Of a stretch of DNA of 64,000 bases, positions 55,725 to 64,000 are shown in pieces (the first letter of the stretch is position 1; each line of letters opens with the position of its first letter). The position numbers and the translations under genes were made by a program. The notes beneath the pieces were generated by a model. That model made no database searches. It was not told the origin of the DNA and saw only the letters and a list, made by a program, of their open reading frames with translations. The stretch lies in assembly GCA_022592445.1 (NCBI GenBank), contig JABYQR010000074.1:84778-148777 (forward strand), read 5' to 3'. The stretch comes from Cytidiella melzeri (Eukaryota; Basidiomycota; Agaricomycetes; Polyporales; Irpicaceae).

Positions 55725-57078
55725 TGACAGTATTTATTGCTGTTTATTCAAGGTCACAAACCTCACAATATTGCAAGTAGTTACGTCACAACAATTGATC
55801 GCTGAATTTGTAAACCCGCAATCATAAAAAAGAAACCATCTCCCAAAACCGGGTGCTTCATTAGCACTTAACACACCACTGCTTTCCTCAATAGGCAAGT
55901 TTGCTCTCCCACACTCATCTTCAACATTCAGGACGGACTTTTGCAGCGTAAATCCACACAGATATATATATATTAAAAGAGATAGATAAGTACAAGAACA
56001 GTTTCACCATTAATATCATGTTTTATTCTGTACAGCAACAGCTGTAAGTTGCTATAAAGCACCTGAAGGACAGCAAAGCACTCAATTCCGGCAGCTTCAT
56101 GGTCTTAGCAGTAGTAACTGTGACAGTTAAGGTTACACTCACCAGATAGTTTTTAAACTTGAGGGGGAGATAATGAGATAGAGAGTAGAGTGTTGGTCAG
56201 AGTGTGTATTGGGAAGTACAAAGTAGTCCTTTATTAACAGAGTGGATAAGACTGAGGCAATATGCCCTCAGGAGTGCCTCTATATATACATGAAGGGAGG
56301 ACTTCCGGTACTACCCTAAGACCCCTAATACCTACATGAGTAAGCAAAGTAATCTAACTTACCAAGCATGCCCTATGCCCTAGTGGTGCCACTTTAATAA
56401 TCAACCAATAGCAATTGTCCCCATGACCTGACCCCATGACTCAGTCCCAAGGCTAGACTTCTTCTAGCTTGTTCTAAGACAAGGCTAGACTTTTCCAGAA
56501 GGTTCTAAGAACTATGACATCATCTACTAGGATGTTGTACACTATGACATCATAGTTCCAGCGTGTTCCACAAGGTTTCACAGAGTTCTATCATGTGATA
56601 CACAGATAAGGAAAGGAGTGCATCAGCGCATCAGAGACAGAGAGTGCATCAGCACATCAATTGATAAGCGCCTGATAAGCGCTGGATAAGCACCTAGACG
56701 CCGGATAAGCGCTGGATTAGCAGCTAAATTTTCCTAATAATACTGTTGCCTGTAAAGGCAAGTCTTGTAGAAACATTGAAAATCTGTGACAGTAACACTA
56801 CTTTTAGTAATATACTACTACATAAACAAAGCTCTATTAATATTATTGGGGGCTTTAAGCTGCATAATGAGCTTTCAGAGCCTTTCTACTGCCAAGAGTA
56901 CTCAGCTGCCTGACTTCCATCATAGTTGCCCAATCAGACACCTGGATGTGAGGATCAAAAATTTGTTTTGCAAAAGTGAAAATGTGACCATGTCATGGAT
57001 CCTTGTTCACTCCCTGGTTTCACGCGCTGTGACTGTGAAAACATGTGGTTTCTAAATAAAACACAAAAAATGACTTCA
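55725..57078 (-). repeat. TA-flanked repeat, copy B, split by a solo LTR
   Basis: About 676 bp of its own sequence (55725-56118 plus 56797-57078), the reverse-oriented partner of copy A. It has TA on both sides (55723-55724 and 57079-57080). It keeps the uninterrupted site where the chromovirus entered copy A (near 55,885-55,900), while copy A keeps the uninterrupted site of the solo LTR. Confidence 0.75.
56119..56791. mobile_element. Solo LTR, 673 bp
   Basis: Starts TGTGACAGTT and ends TCTGTGACA, with a perfect 5-bp target duplication GTAAC on each side (56114-56118 and 56792-56796). Inside are a TATATATA-like stretch near 56,283, paired CTATGACATCAT motifs near 56,510-56,560, and GATAAGCGC tandem units at 56,660-56,720. 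There is no coding capacity. It is what remains after recombination between the LTRs of a retroelement, or a non-autonomous LTR unit. Confidence 0.8.
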
Positions 57079-57080
57079 TA

Positions 57081-57490
57081 TCATCTTCTTTGGCTGCTGC
57101 TTCTTGATCTCCTTGCGCTTTGCACCAATGCCAATCCTGCAAGGCAAAAACTTGGTTCTCTTTCTTGCAACACATCAGACTCCTACCCAGTCGCTGTCGG
57201 TCGGGAGAGCAGAGATATGCTGGGTCTCGAGGGATGTTTGGTTGTGTTTAGTGTAATACTGTATATAGAAATTGATCAATATTCCCAACCTTATTTCTGC
57301 TTCCCTCCCTCCGACGACTGGCACTTAACAAGTGTAAACAATGATTGGCGCCCCGGCCGGCGCACGCGGACTTTCAAGTTAACTCGAAAAATAACTCACA
57401 TTTCGGATTATTGTGACGCGGTAAAATTCCGGACGAAAAGATGGTTAGATACAATCGCGACGACAGTATCTGTGTCGAGCAACCACCACC
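57081..57490. other. Upstream region of the DUF6589 gene
   Basis: About 410 bp from the end of repeat copy B to the DUF6589 start codon. A short Lys-rich frame on the minus strand near 57,090-57,150 has no start and is not called. It presumably holds the promoter. Confidence 0.4.
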
Positions 57491-60170
57491 ATGTATACCA
57501 TCTTCGAAGAAATCCACGGCATACTTCTCTCTCATCAGATCACTATATCCTCATTGATCCTATATGCATTACAACAGGAGGCCTCATACCACCCCCTGGT
57601 GCGTGATATCTGTGTGGCATGGAAGGACATTGTCACAGCCATCTCCCAGCATCAAGAGACCTGCGCAGCCATGCACAGCTGGAACAGGGATAAGATATTG
57701 GGGATTATCTGTGAGGAGATTGACAAGCTGGCATCAGAGGGCGCAGGGTGGCATTTTGGGGCAGGACGTGCGGAGCCTTATCAGTTGCAGGAGTTTGATC
57801 TCGTAGACATGGCGCAGGAGATGGGCTCGACAGCACCAAACCTGTGGGAGATGTTGGATGCATGGCTCAAGAAAGGCACAAAGGGTGATGAGGATTTGGA
57901 GTCAGATGAAAGTGATGAAGAGGAGATGGCAAACACTCTTGGAGATGCGCCTGCCACATTTACGAGAAAGCGAAAGCGGCCGACAGCAGCTGCGCGGAGG
58001 AGACGTCGTGCTACAATCATCAGTGTATGTTCTCCACTATTTGAAGGCGGATTGGAATAGCTGACTATGAGTAAAGAAAAAGGTTTTGATTAGTAGCATT
58101 CTCATGCAAGGGTGCAGCCAGAAGGCCAACTGGCTGCAGAGCATGTGTGGTATATTCCTGCATGCCATACACGCACCGCAGAAGCTCGTGGACTCACTGG
58201 CTCACATGGGTATCTCTATCTCACAAACAGCAATCCACCGCTCGCTGCACTCCCTTGGTATACATATCACTTCCGATGCGAAAGAAGTTGGGCAAACACT
58301 TTCAGCAGCATATGCGTACGACAATCTAGACATCGAGTTCAAGTCATCAGTGCCAACCGTGGAGAAGCCAGGCGAGACATTGAAACACTTCACAACATCC
58401 ATGGTCTTTCCGCTGCAGCAAGGCATCACCGCGAATGATTTACGCTGTTCTCAATATCTATGGGAACGATCACAGCTCAATGCTCGTGTGTTACGAGATC
58501 TCCTTCCGCCAAGGCGAACCTCTCAGGACCTAATGCTCATTCATCCTCATACACGAGAGCTGGATGAAAACAACATGACTGCTAGAGATCGCTTCAACGC
58601 TTGGAAATTCCTGCACGATCTTTGCCACCATGGCCCCGAAGAGTTCCGGTGTTTTGCCGCAAGTATTGGTGAGCCAGAGCCTATCGAGAAAATCCCTTTA
58701 ACAAAAACGCCAATCATACCATTGAGAACGACCACAGACAATAACTCACAAGTTGCTGGGAATATCAGTGCCATGACTCATATCCTTGCCCAGGTTGGTG
58801 TTGGAGATCCTCGTGTGGCGCATGCAGATTCTGGTGGGAGCCAAGCAGTTGTTGACGTGACCAATCATGTCGTTCTTTTCTACGGCAATCTTGGGACCGG
58901 TGAAAAAATTGACGCATCACTCGAGAGGCGAGCAATTGAAGAAACACCATGGCTTCGGCTGCAGTTTGCGGTATTTGTGCTTGGCCTTTTCCATCTCAAG
59001 ATGGCTTGCATTGATGCACTGTGGAAAGTGTTCATTCAGCCACGCTCTGTACAGGAGGACGAGACTTGCCTGATGAAGGATGTAAGTATCTTGCGTCCGC
59101 GAGAGACCGGGAGTGTTGCATCAAAGCCAGGGTTTCGGAGGATGCATCAGATAATACAACATGCTGGCATATGTCGCCGGCTCGACTGCTGGCGAGTGGA
59201 GGTACAGAAGCGAGAGCCCGCCCACAGCTCATTGAAGCTGTTTGCGGCATCAAAACCGTCACTAGACTATCTGAAGGCATTAGCAAACCATCTCGCAATG
59301 AACTACACCTCTCGGAAAGAAAAGAGCCGAATTTTTGACTTACGAAGCAAGCCGTCCAGTGTCCGCAATAAGCAATTCGAGAACGGATTGCTCCTCAACG
59401 AGTACTTCTGTCTCTATGAAGAGCTGGCATTTGCAATGGACCACGGAGACGTCAGCCGTGTGGAGTCTTGCTTCATGCCATGGATCTGGATTTTCAAAGC
59501 CACAGGCAAGCATAAATACGTGAAACACATGATGAAATACCTATCAAATGTCCACTTTGTCTATCCACCGGGTTTGAGGTAAGTCAAAAGATGGCACAAT
59601 AGATGTTAACAGAGATGATACTAACACTCCTCTGTGTTGTAAATCTAGAAGGGCTGTCCGCTACAGCATTCTAATCAATCCGTCCGGAAAGCCAGGGTGT
59701 TTCAGGGCGCCGGACTGGTGTCTTGAATTGAACAACCTATATACAAAGGTAAGTTTGCGACCCGAGCGCAAAGAAAAGTGCACTAAACTATTTCATAGAC
59801 AAAGTATGGCGGTACGGGAGTGAATTACACAGAACAGCGCATCATCGACGAGAGTGTGTTGATACAGATCTACCGTGACCTCCATCTAACCTTCGAAAGA
59901 AATCTCGCACTTGGTCATCTCACAACTAAACATGCGGAGCCCGACATGACCCAAACATTTGAGGCCGTGATGCAGCATCTACAGAAGGCGCGGCCTCACG
60001 AGATTTTTCCCGGTCGCGAGAGCAAGCACTCCATCCCAAATTTGATGGATGAAGGTCAGTTCGCGCTTCTCGCTTCTGAAGGACCCGAAGCCATGGATGC
60101 CGATGAGACCACCGCCGAAGAAGATGCTGAGGTCACACTAGCAGATGTGACCGTCGAGATTGGAGTATAG
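57491..60170 (+). CDS. DUF6589-family protein
   Basis: The ATG at 57491 (CCACCACCATG) starts exon 1 (to 58024), followed by exons 58083-59578, about 59650-59751 and about 59799-60170; roughly 830 residues. Exon 1 ends in an acidic patch (DEDLESDESDEEEM) and a basic nuclear-signal candidate (TRKRKRPTAAARRRRR). Exon 2 has AIHAPQKLVDSLAHMGISIS, AYAYDNLDIEF, KETG-like LRPRETGSVASKPGFRRMHQ, AICRRLDCWRVE-like GICRRLDCWRVE, and NGLLLNEYFCLYEELAF with GDVSRVESCFMPWIWIFKATG. This pattern matches DUF6589, a large basidiomycete family of unknown function; transposon origin is often suspected but is an inference. All exons are open, so the gene may be active. It lies next to mobile DNA. Confidence 0.75.
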
Positions 60171-61599
60171 GGGTGTGAAGAGATGGAGGACGTGAGCGAG
60201 TCTAGTGTTGTTGAGCGACACGCAATAACTAAATGTTGACAGCTGAGACATACCTGTATGTATGGAGTTGGAAGCTGTCGAGGCGGTGGGAGAGGGTCGC
60301 CGATACGCCAGTGATTCATCAGCTGTCAGCACGCGTTGAGGACGAGTCACCGTTAAGGAGGCCAGTAGAGAGTTGAGGGGGTTGTTGGCGGTGTGAGCAG
60401 AAGCAGACGCAGCGTTGTCACGAGCAACATTGGTCACGGCAGAGCTACTTGAAACAACAAGTTCGGCGGGCGAGCGAAGAGGGACATTGATATGGGACGG
60501 CGGGAGGGAAGGAGGTATGTTTTCTTTTGATTTTGCGGCTTTGGCCTGCATAGTTGTATTCCACATGGGACATTTTTTGCTTCGTTCTGCGGCAAGCTAT
60601 TAGTAGTAGTTAGCGTTCGAAATCTAAAGCGATAGCGACTTACGGGTATGTCCGGTCTGCCTACATGCACCGCACTTGCGTTGAGCCTTTGGAGCCAACG
60701 CCGTGACCTCAGGCGTCGAGTCGGAGGTGCGAGAATCTCGGAGTTCGACCGTGGTGAAAGCAGGGGGTCGAGCAGGCGGATGTACTTGCCGGATTAACTG
60801 CAAAACCTCGTCACCGTAGACCTCCACTCCTGCCCACTTCGTCTCACGCACGAGGTCTTCCGTACTCTCGATCTTGCCGTGGTGAGCACAGTCGACAATT
60901 CGCGCAAGCATAGCATCGGGGATGACAACCCCAGGGCCAAAGTCAGCCAGACCGCCGTGCCCGTACTTCTCTATAGTCTTGGCAGTTCTCCACTGGTGTA
61001 GCGACTCCTTCAACTCCATATCAGCCGGCGCCGTCGTGTATGTCTTGAGTCGAGACCGTTTCGAGTCGCCAGGTAATCGCTCAACAGTGGTGGGAGGATG
61101 CAGAGCGTCGATCAGCGCTTTGGCGCCGTGCAAATCGCAGCAGAGTCTTGGCGTCTTGATAGCACAGCGCGAACAACCGTGTTCCCTTGTCGTGTCGCAG
61201 AGCAGATGGTCTGAGACTGACGTCTGCTCAGCTTGTGGATAACACACCATCAGGTAAGAATTACTTACCATTTTTACCACCGCTAAAGTATATTGTTATA
61301 GGTTTTCTTCGGCAATTCACATCCTTGCGCGTGTCGGCGTTGATCAGGTCGTCCATGGCGTTCTCGAGCTCCAGGTGAGTACCGGGCCTCTTTCTACCAC
61401 TGTGACCTGGTGTGCTTAGCTTGACCTGGCTGTAGCGAGCGCGGAGATCCTCATCAATGGCAGTTTTCGACGTCTCGGCGTGGACCGTTGATACGCCCGG
61501 AAATCGGCTAGGCGCGGAGAAACGGCAGCAGCCCGCCATTTGCGCGGCCCGCGTCATCCTGCGCGGCAAGTCTCTCCACTTTCCCAGCGTCACGAGCAT
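60138..61599 (-). pseudogene. Zinc-binding C-terminal part of a RecQ-like helicase, fragment
   Basis: Three exons read on the minus strand (to 61269; 61216-60644; from 60586). They give ELENAMDDLINADTRKDVNC, CRRKPITIYFSGG, then HGCSRCAIKTPRLCCDLHGA, a spaced Cys series like the RecQ zinc subdomain (CRR...YF...CC.C). A charged helical region follows (LKESLHQWRTAKTIEKYGHG, LARIVDCAHHGKIES), then a zinc knuckle KCGACRQTGHTQRSKKC and a Ser/Thr-rich tail. The helicase motor that should precede is absent: the sequence turns into retroelement DNA near 61,600. I read it as a truncated gene of the transposon-associated RecQ-like class. The last exon overlaps the end of the DUF6589 gene tail to tail; its stop is uncertain (60138-60240). 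Confidence 0.5.
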
Positions 61600-62226
61600 G
61601 AGGAGTTCGCTGAGGTCACGAGGAGTTCACCGAGGATCCGAGGACTTGACAAGGAGCAGCAACGCGCCGGAAACATCCGAGGCCGAGGAATCGCACCGAA
61701 CTCTGACTCACAGACACGCCCCTTTTGCATCGGAGCATGGGCCGGCCAGCCACCAAGAGTTTCGGACGCGGTTCGGACCAACGGTAGAAGAAACTTGACG
61801 CGCGAACCCCGTTTCAGGAAGACTCCTATCACGCCACGCTGTGCAAATCCTGGACGGCGCCTCATCACCTGCTCGCGACGGTTGGCGCCTCTTCAGCGCA
61901 AGGGCGCGCGCCGCTACTCCGCGTCGACCAACGCTGTGTCCCGCCGAGCGTCGACTCGTTGGGCATTTTGCCTCCGCAGACGGAAGTATTCTGCCACCCC
62001 GTTTCCTCGCTCTCGCGTTTGGGTTTAGGACATAGAAGGAAAGGTTTAGGAGAGGGTCTTCAGAGTATATAAAAAGGTGTTGTTTGTACTGCGTAGGAGA
62101 TCAATCAATCCCCACCCCAGTTTCCACAGAGTTCACTTTACGCTTTGCGTTCGCGTCGAGGGAGTCTCTTCGCGCCCATAGCTGTAGCTTCTTCTGCGTT
62201 GTTTCACTGCGACCTTTCCCACGTTT
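61600..62226 (+). other. Probable LTR/promoter part of a third retroelement
   Basis: A CG-rich stretch with GAGGAGTTC and GAGGATCCGAG direct repeats (61,600-61,650) and a strong TATA box TATATAAAAA at 62066-62075. It lies upstream of a retroelement leader and Gag. The element's 3' LTR is outside the window, so the LTR ends cannot be fixed. Confidence 0.4.
62066..62075 (+). promoter_or_regulatory. TATA box
   Basis: TATATAAAAA followed by a GGTG; the best TATA match in the right half. The 62227 frame starts 150 bp downstream. Confidence 0.5.
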
Positions 62227-62754
62227 ATGTCCGCGGCATCTACCAACGACAACCCGCCTCGAGTCTGCCGTTACTGTCCAACTGTTCCCCACCTGCCCGA
62301 CGGTCGCTGCCCTTACCGCCCGCGCCCGCGCGAGGTTCTACGCCGTTACCCCATCATCCCTGCGCCCACGCCGCCGCCAGAACCCTCAGCAGCGCCTACG
62401 GTCTCCCCGGCGAGATCAACTCCTAAATCGCCCTCGCCAGCGTCGTCCGTCGCCTCCGTCGCGGACTCGCTTGAAAGCTGCTCTTACTGCGACACTCAGA
62501 GCGATCATCCAGTTCCCCTGCGCTCAGGACCTTTCGTCCCGCTCGACTGCGATCGCCCGCGCGCGCCGCACCCAGATTGCTGGCTATCTCCAGACTTTGA
62601 AGGCGAGGAGCACGAGTGCGAACTAGTACAGTTCAATCTTACCAGCTCAGCCAACGTCGTCGTTGGCCACGCATTTGCCTGTAATACGCACCGCCGTTCG
62701 GGAGGTGTCGTTCTACACTACCGCCCCCGCGCGCAGTCTGTCGAGTCCACTTAA
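62227..62754 (+). CDS. Cysteine-containing hypothetical protein
   Basis: ATG 62227 opens MSAASTNDNPPRVCRYCPTV, and the frame stays open for 175 codons. Two CxxC-type groups (CRYCPTVPHLPDGRC and CSYCDTQSDHPVPL) flank a Pro/Ala/Ser-rich linker. The C-terminal third (DCWLSPDFEGEEHECELVQF, NVVVGHAFACNTHRRSGGVV) looks folded. It follows a TATA box and precedes the Gag frame of a retroelement, so it may be an extra gene of that element or part of a long leader. CG-rich third positions could create open frames by chance, but the Cys spacing argues for a real protein. No family was recognised. Confidence 0.45.
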   Translation: MSAASTNDNPPRVCRYCPTVPHLPDGRCPYRPRPREVLRRYPIIPAPTPPPEPSAAPTVSPARSTPKSPSPASSVASVADSLESCSYCDTQSDHPVPLRSGPFVPLDCDRPRAPHPDCWLSPDFEGEEHECELVQFNLTSSANVVVGHAFACNTHRRSGGVVLHYRPRAQSVEST

Positions 62755-63783
62755 CTGCGATCTCACATAGTCTTCCACGGCGACCCGCGCGCCATTAGTT
62801 TATCTTTCTCTCCCACTTCCTTTCGGCTTCGTTATACTGCGTCTGCTTTTTAACTGCGTTATTTTACTGCGTTACTGCGTTGCGTTTCATCTTCACTGCG
62901 TCGAGCTTACTGCGTTCAATTTCACTGCGCCCGCGTTTTACAGCGACCACTTCATCTTCACCAGCGACCGCGTTTTGTGTTTGAGATTCATATTGCGTCT
63001 ACGTTTACCTTCTGCGTCCCTCCGCGCGCCGTTTTCCTACAAGCCGCGACCTTTTACGCGCGCTCTCTTGGAGCCGCGCTATAACTCTTTCGCTTTCACC
63101 GCGCCGACTCGCCCTTTTACCCGCGATACGCGTGGTAGTTGCCCGTCTAGCTCACTTCATATAAAAACTTTATCACAAAACCCTTGTCGCTCTTCTAGCA
63201 CAGGTAAAACTAGGACTCTTAGGCCACCTCGCATTTACTTTAACACTTCCGCGCTTCCACACCTTTACACTTCTATTGCCACTTCGTGGTTGGTGGTGTT
63301 GTCTTTAAGGTTGTTCTTGGTTTGAAGCGTGACTCAGTGTCTCATTTTGGAGCCCACCGCGAGGGGATCTCTATAGATTTCGCTAGTTTCACTCGTGCTT
63401 CGCGGAAGAGAAGGCAAGACGAATTCCAGAGGATCCAGAATTCCGAGGAGACAAAGGGGCGGAAGTTTATCAAGCCCGGTATTAACGGAAGCACAGGACG
63501 ACCCGGAGGCAATTATTCGGCGAGGACGAGCGGCAGCCCGCGAAAATCGAAGGCGACAAGCTACTCCTGTGCCAAGCTCTAGGTCGCCGACTCCCGAATT
63601 CTCTACACCAAACGTTACTCTCCCTAGCCCCGACTCTCCTACGGAAGCGCCTCTTCCTTCAGCACACCCTTTATCCTCAATATCGACTACTCGAGCCCGC
63701 TCGCAATCTCCTACTACCGCGATAATAGGGCGGATTCGAACTAAAATACAACAATTTCCACCAAACGCCAGACTAGTAGTTAC
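62755..63783 (+). other. Retroelement leader with ACTGCG array
   Basis: Seven copies of ACTGCG lie within 62836-62929, amid pyrimidine-rich sequence. A TGG-led stretch at 63348 (TGGAGCCCACCGCGAGG) is a possible primer-binding site. From about 63,370 the frame leading into Gag is already open and reads like Gag leader (TPVPSSRSPTPEFSTPNVTL). Confidence 0.4.
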
Positions 63784-64000
63784 GATGGCCGCAGCACAAA
63801 CTATGCCCTTGATCGGCGACAAGCACGCGCCTAAGTTCGATCAATCGGAGCCCCGGACGTTGGCGCGTTACTTCGACACACTCGAAACGTTATTCACGCG
63901 CGCGAATGTGCAGGACGCGCAGGCGAAGAAGAAGTACGCCGCGAACTACGTAGACATCACGGTACAGGACCAGTGGGAGGAGCTCGAAAGCTACGCGACA
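63784..64000 (+). CDS. LTR-retroelement Gag, 3' end beyond the window
   Basis: ATG 63784 starts MAAAQTMPLIGDKHAPKFDQ, then SEPRTLARYFDTLETLFTRA and DITVQDQWEELESYA, running off the end of the window. The FDG/FDQ entry, RYFDTLETLF and the following helices are typical of Ty3/gypsy Gag in basidiomycetes. The same frame is open upstream for about 135 codons without an earlier ATG. Confidence 0.75.

Noticed and set aside
57020..57150. Minus-strand coding tail at the outer edge of repeat copy B
   Set aside because: A frame running into the repeat exists in both copies, but the sequences outside the TA boundary are unrelated and there is no start; it looks like chance.
59080..59140. Possible intron (GTAAGT...CCAG) inside DUF6589 exon 2
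   Set aside because: Reading through keeps LRPRETGSVASKPGFRRM, which fits the family pattern, so I treat the donor-like sequence as exonic.
63341..63365. Firm primer-binding site for the third retroelement
   Set aside because: TGGAGCCCACCGCGAGG could pair with a tRNA 3' end, but the LTR boundary is unknown and no host tRNA sequence is available, so it is only mentioned as possible.

Overview
The window is nuclear DNA of a filamentous fungus, most likely a mushroom-forming basidiomycete (Agaricomycetes). The evidence is many short GT-AG introns (about 45-70 bp) in almost every gene, densely packed genes on both strands, a DUF6589 gene of the type common in that class, and Ty1/copia and chromodomain Ty3/gypsy retroelements. 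No rRNA, tRNA, CRISPR or prokaryote-type operon was seen. The species cannot be named from the sequence.

Positions 1-38,600 are a housekeeping block. In order: the 3' part of a nucleolar MIF4G/MA3 protein (SGD1/NOM1); a lysine methyltransferase for eEF1A (EFM4 type); the mitochondrial import J-protein PAM18; a tandem pair of UPF1-like SF1 helicases with an N-terminal domain resembling a catalytically dead RNase D fold; a carnitine acyltransferase; the spindle checkpoint kinase BUB1; ataxin-2/PBP1; a DH-PH-CNH Rho exchange factor; a small unknown gene; a large disordered unknown gene; COX11; the DNAJC8/spf31 splicing J-protein; RMI1; and a secreted beta-propeller lactonase-like protein. Mitochondrial functions recur (PAM18, COX11, possibly the acyltransferase), as do chromosome-maintenance functions (BUB1, RMI1), but nothing suggests a functional cluster. 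Several neighbours are head to head with 137-221 bp between start codons.

Positions 38,600-64,000 are rich in mobile DNA. A complete-length but coding-damaged Ty1/copia element (38,627-44,043, minus strand) has identical 241-bp LTRs and a perfect 5-bp target duplication. Two ordinary genes follow: a GPI-anchored Ser/Thr-rich wall protein and a TDP2-like phosphodiesterase. Next comes a nest. Two opposite-facing copies of a roughly 680-bp TA-flanked repeat lie at 48,365-54,673 and 55,725-57,078. The first is split by an apparently intact chromovirus (48,895-54,514) and the second by a 673-bp solo LTR (56,119-56,791). Beyond them are an intact-looking DUF6589 gene, a fragment resembling the zinc-binding end of a RecQ-like helicase, and the 5' part of another LTR retroelement whose Gag runs off the window end.

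The most unusual points are: the duplicated pseudo-exonuclease/helicase fusion genes and the strong base-composition change inside the second copy; the copia primer site that matches the anticodon arm of initiator tRNA-Met (half-tRNA priming); the 60-codon in-frame duplication in its polymerase; the pol frames of both complete elements ending inside their 3' LTRs; and the paired TA repeats, which serve as each other's empty-site reference for two independent LTR insertions.
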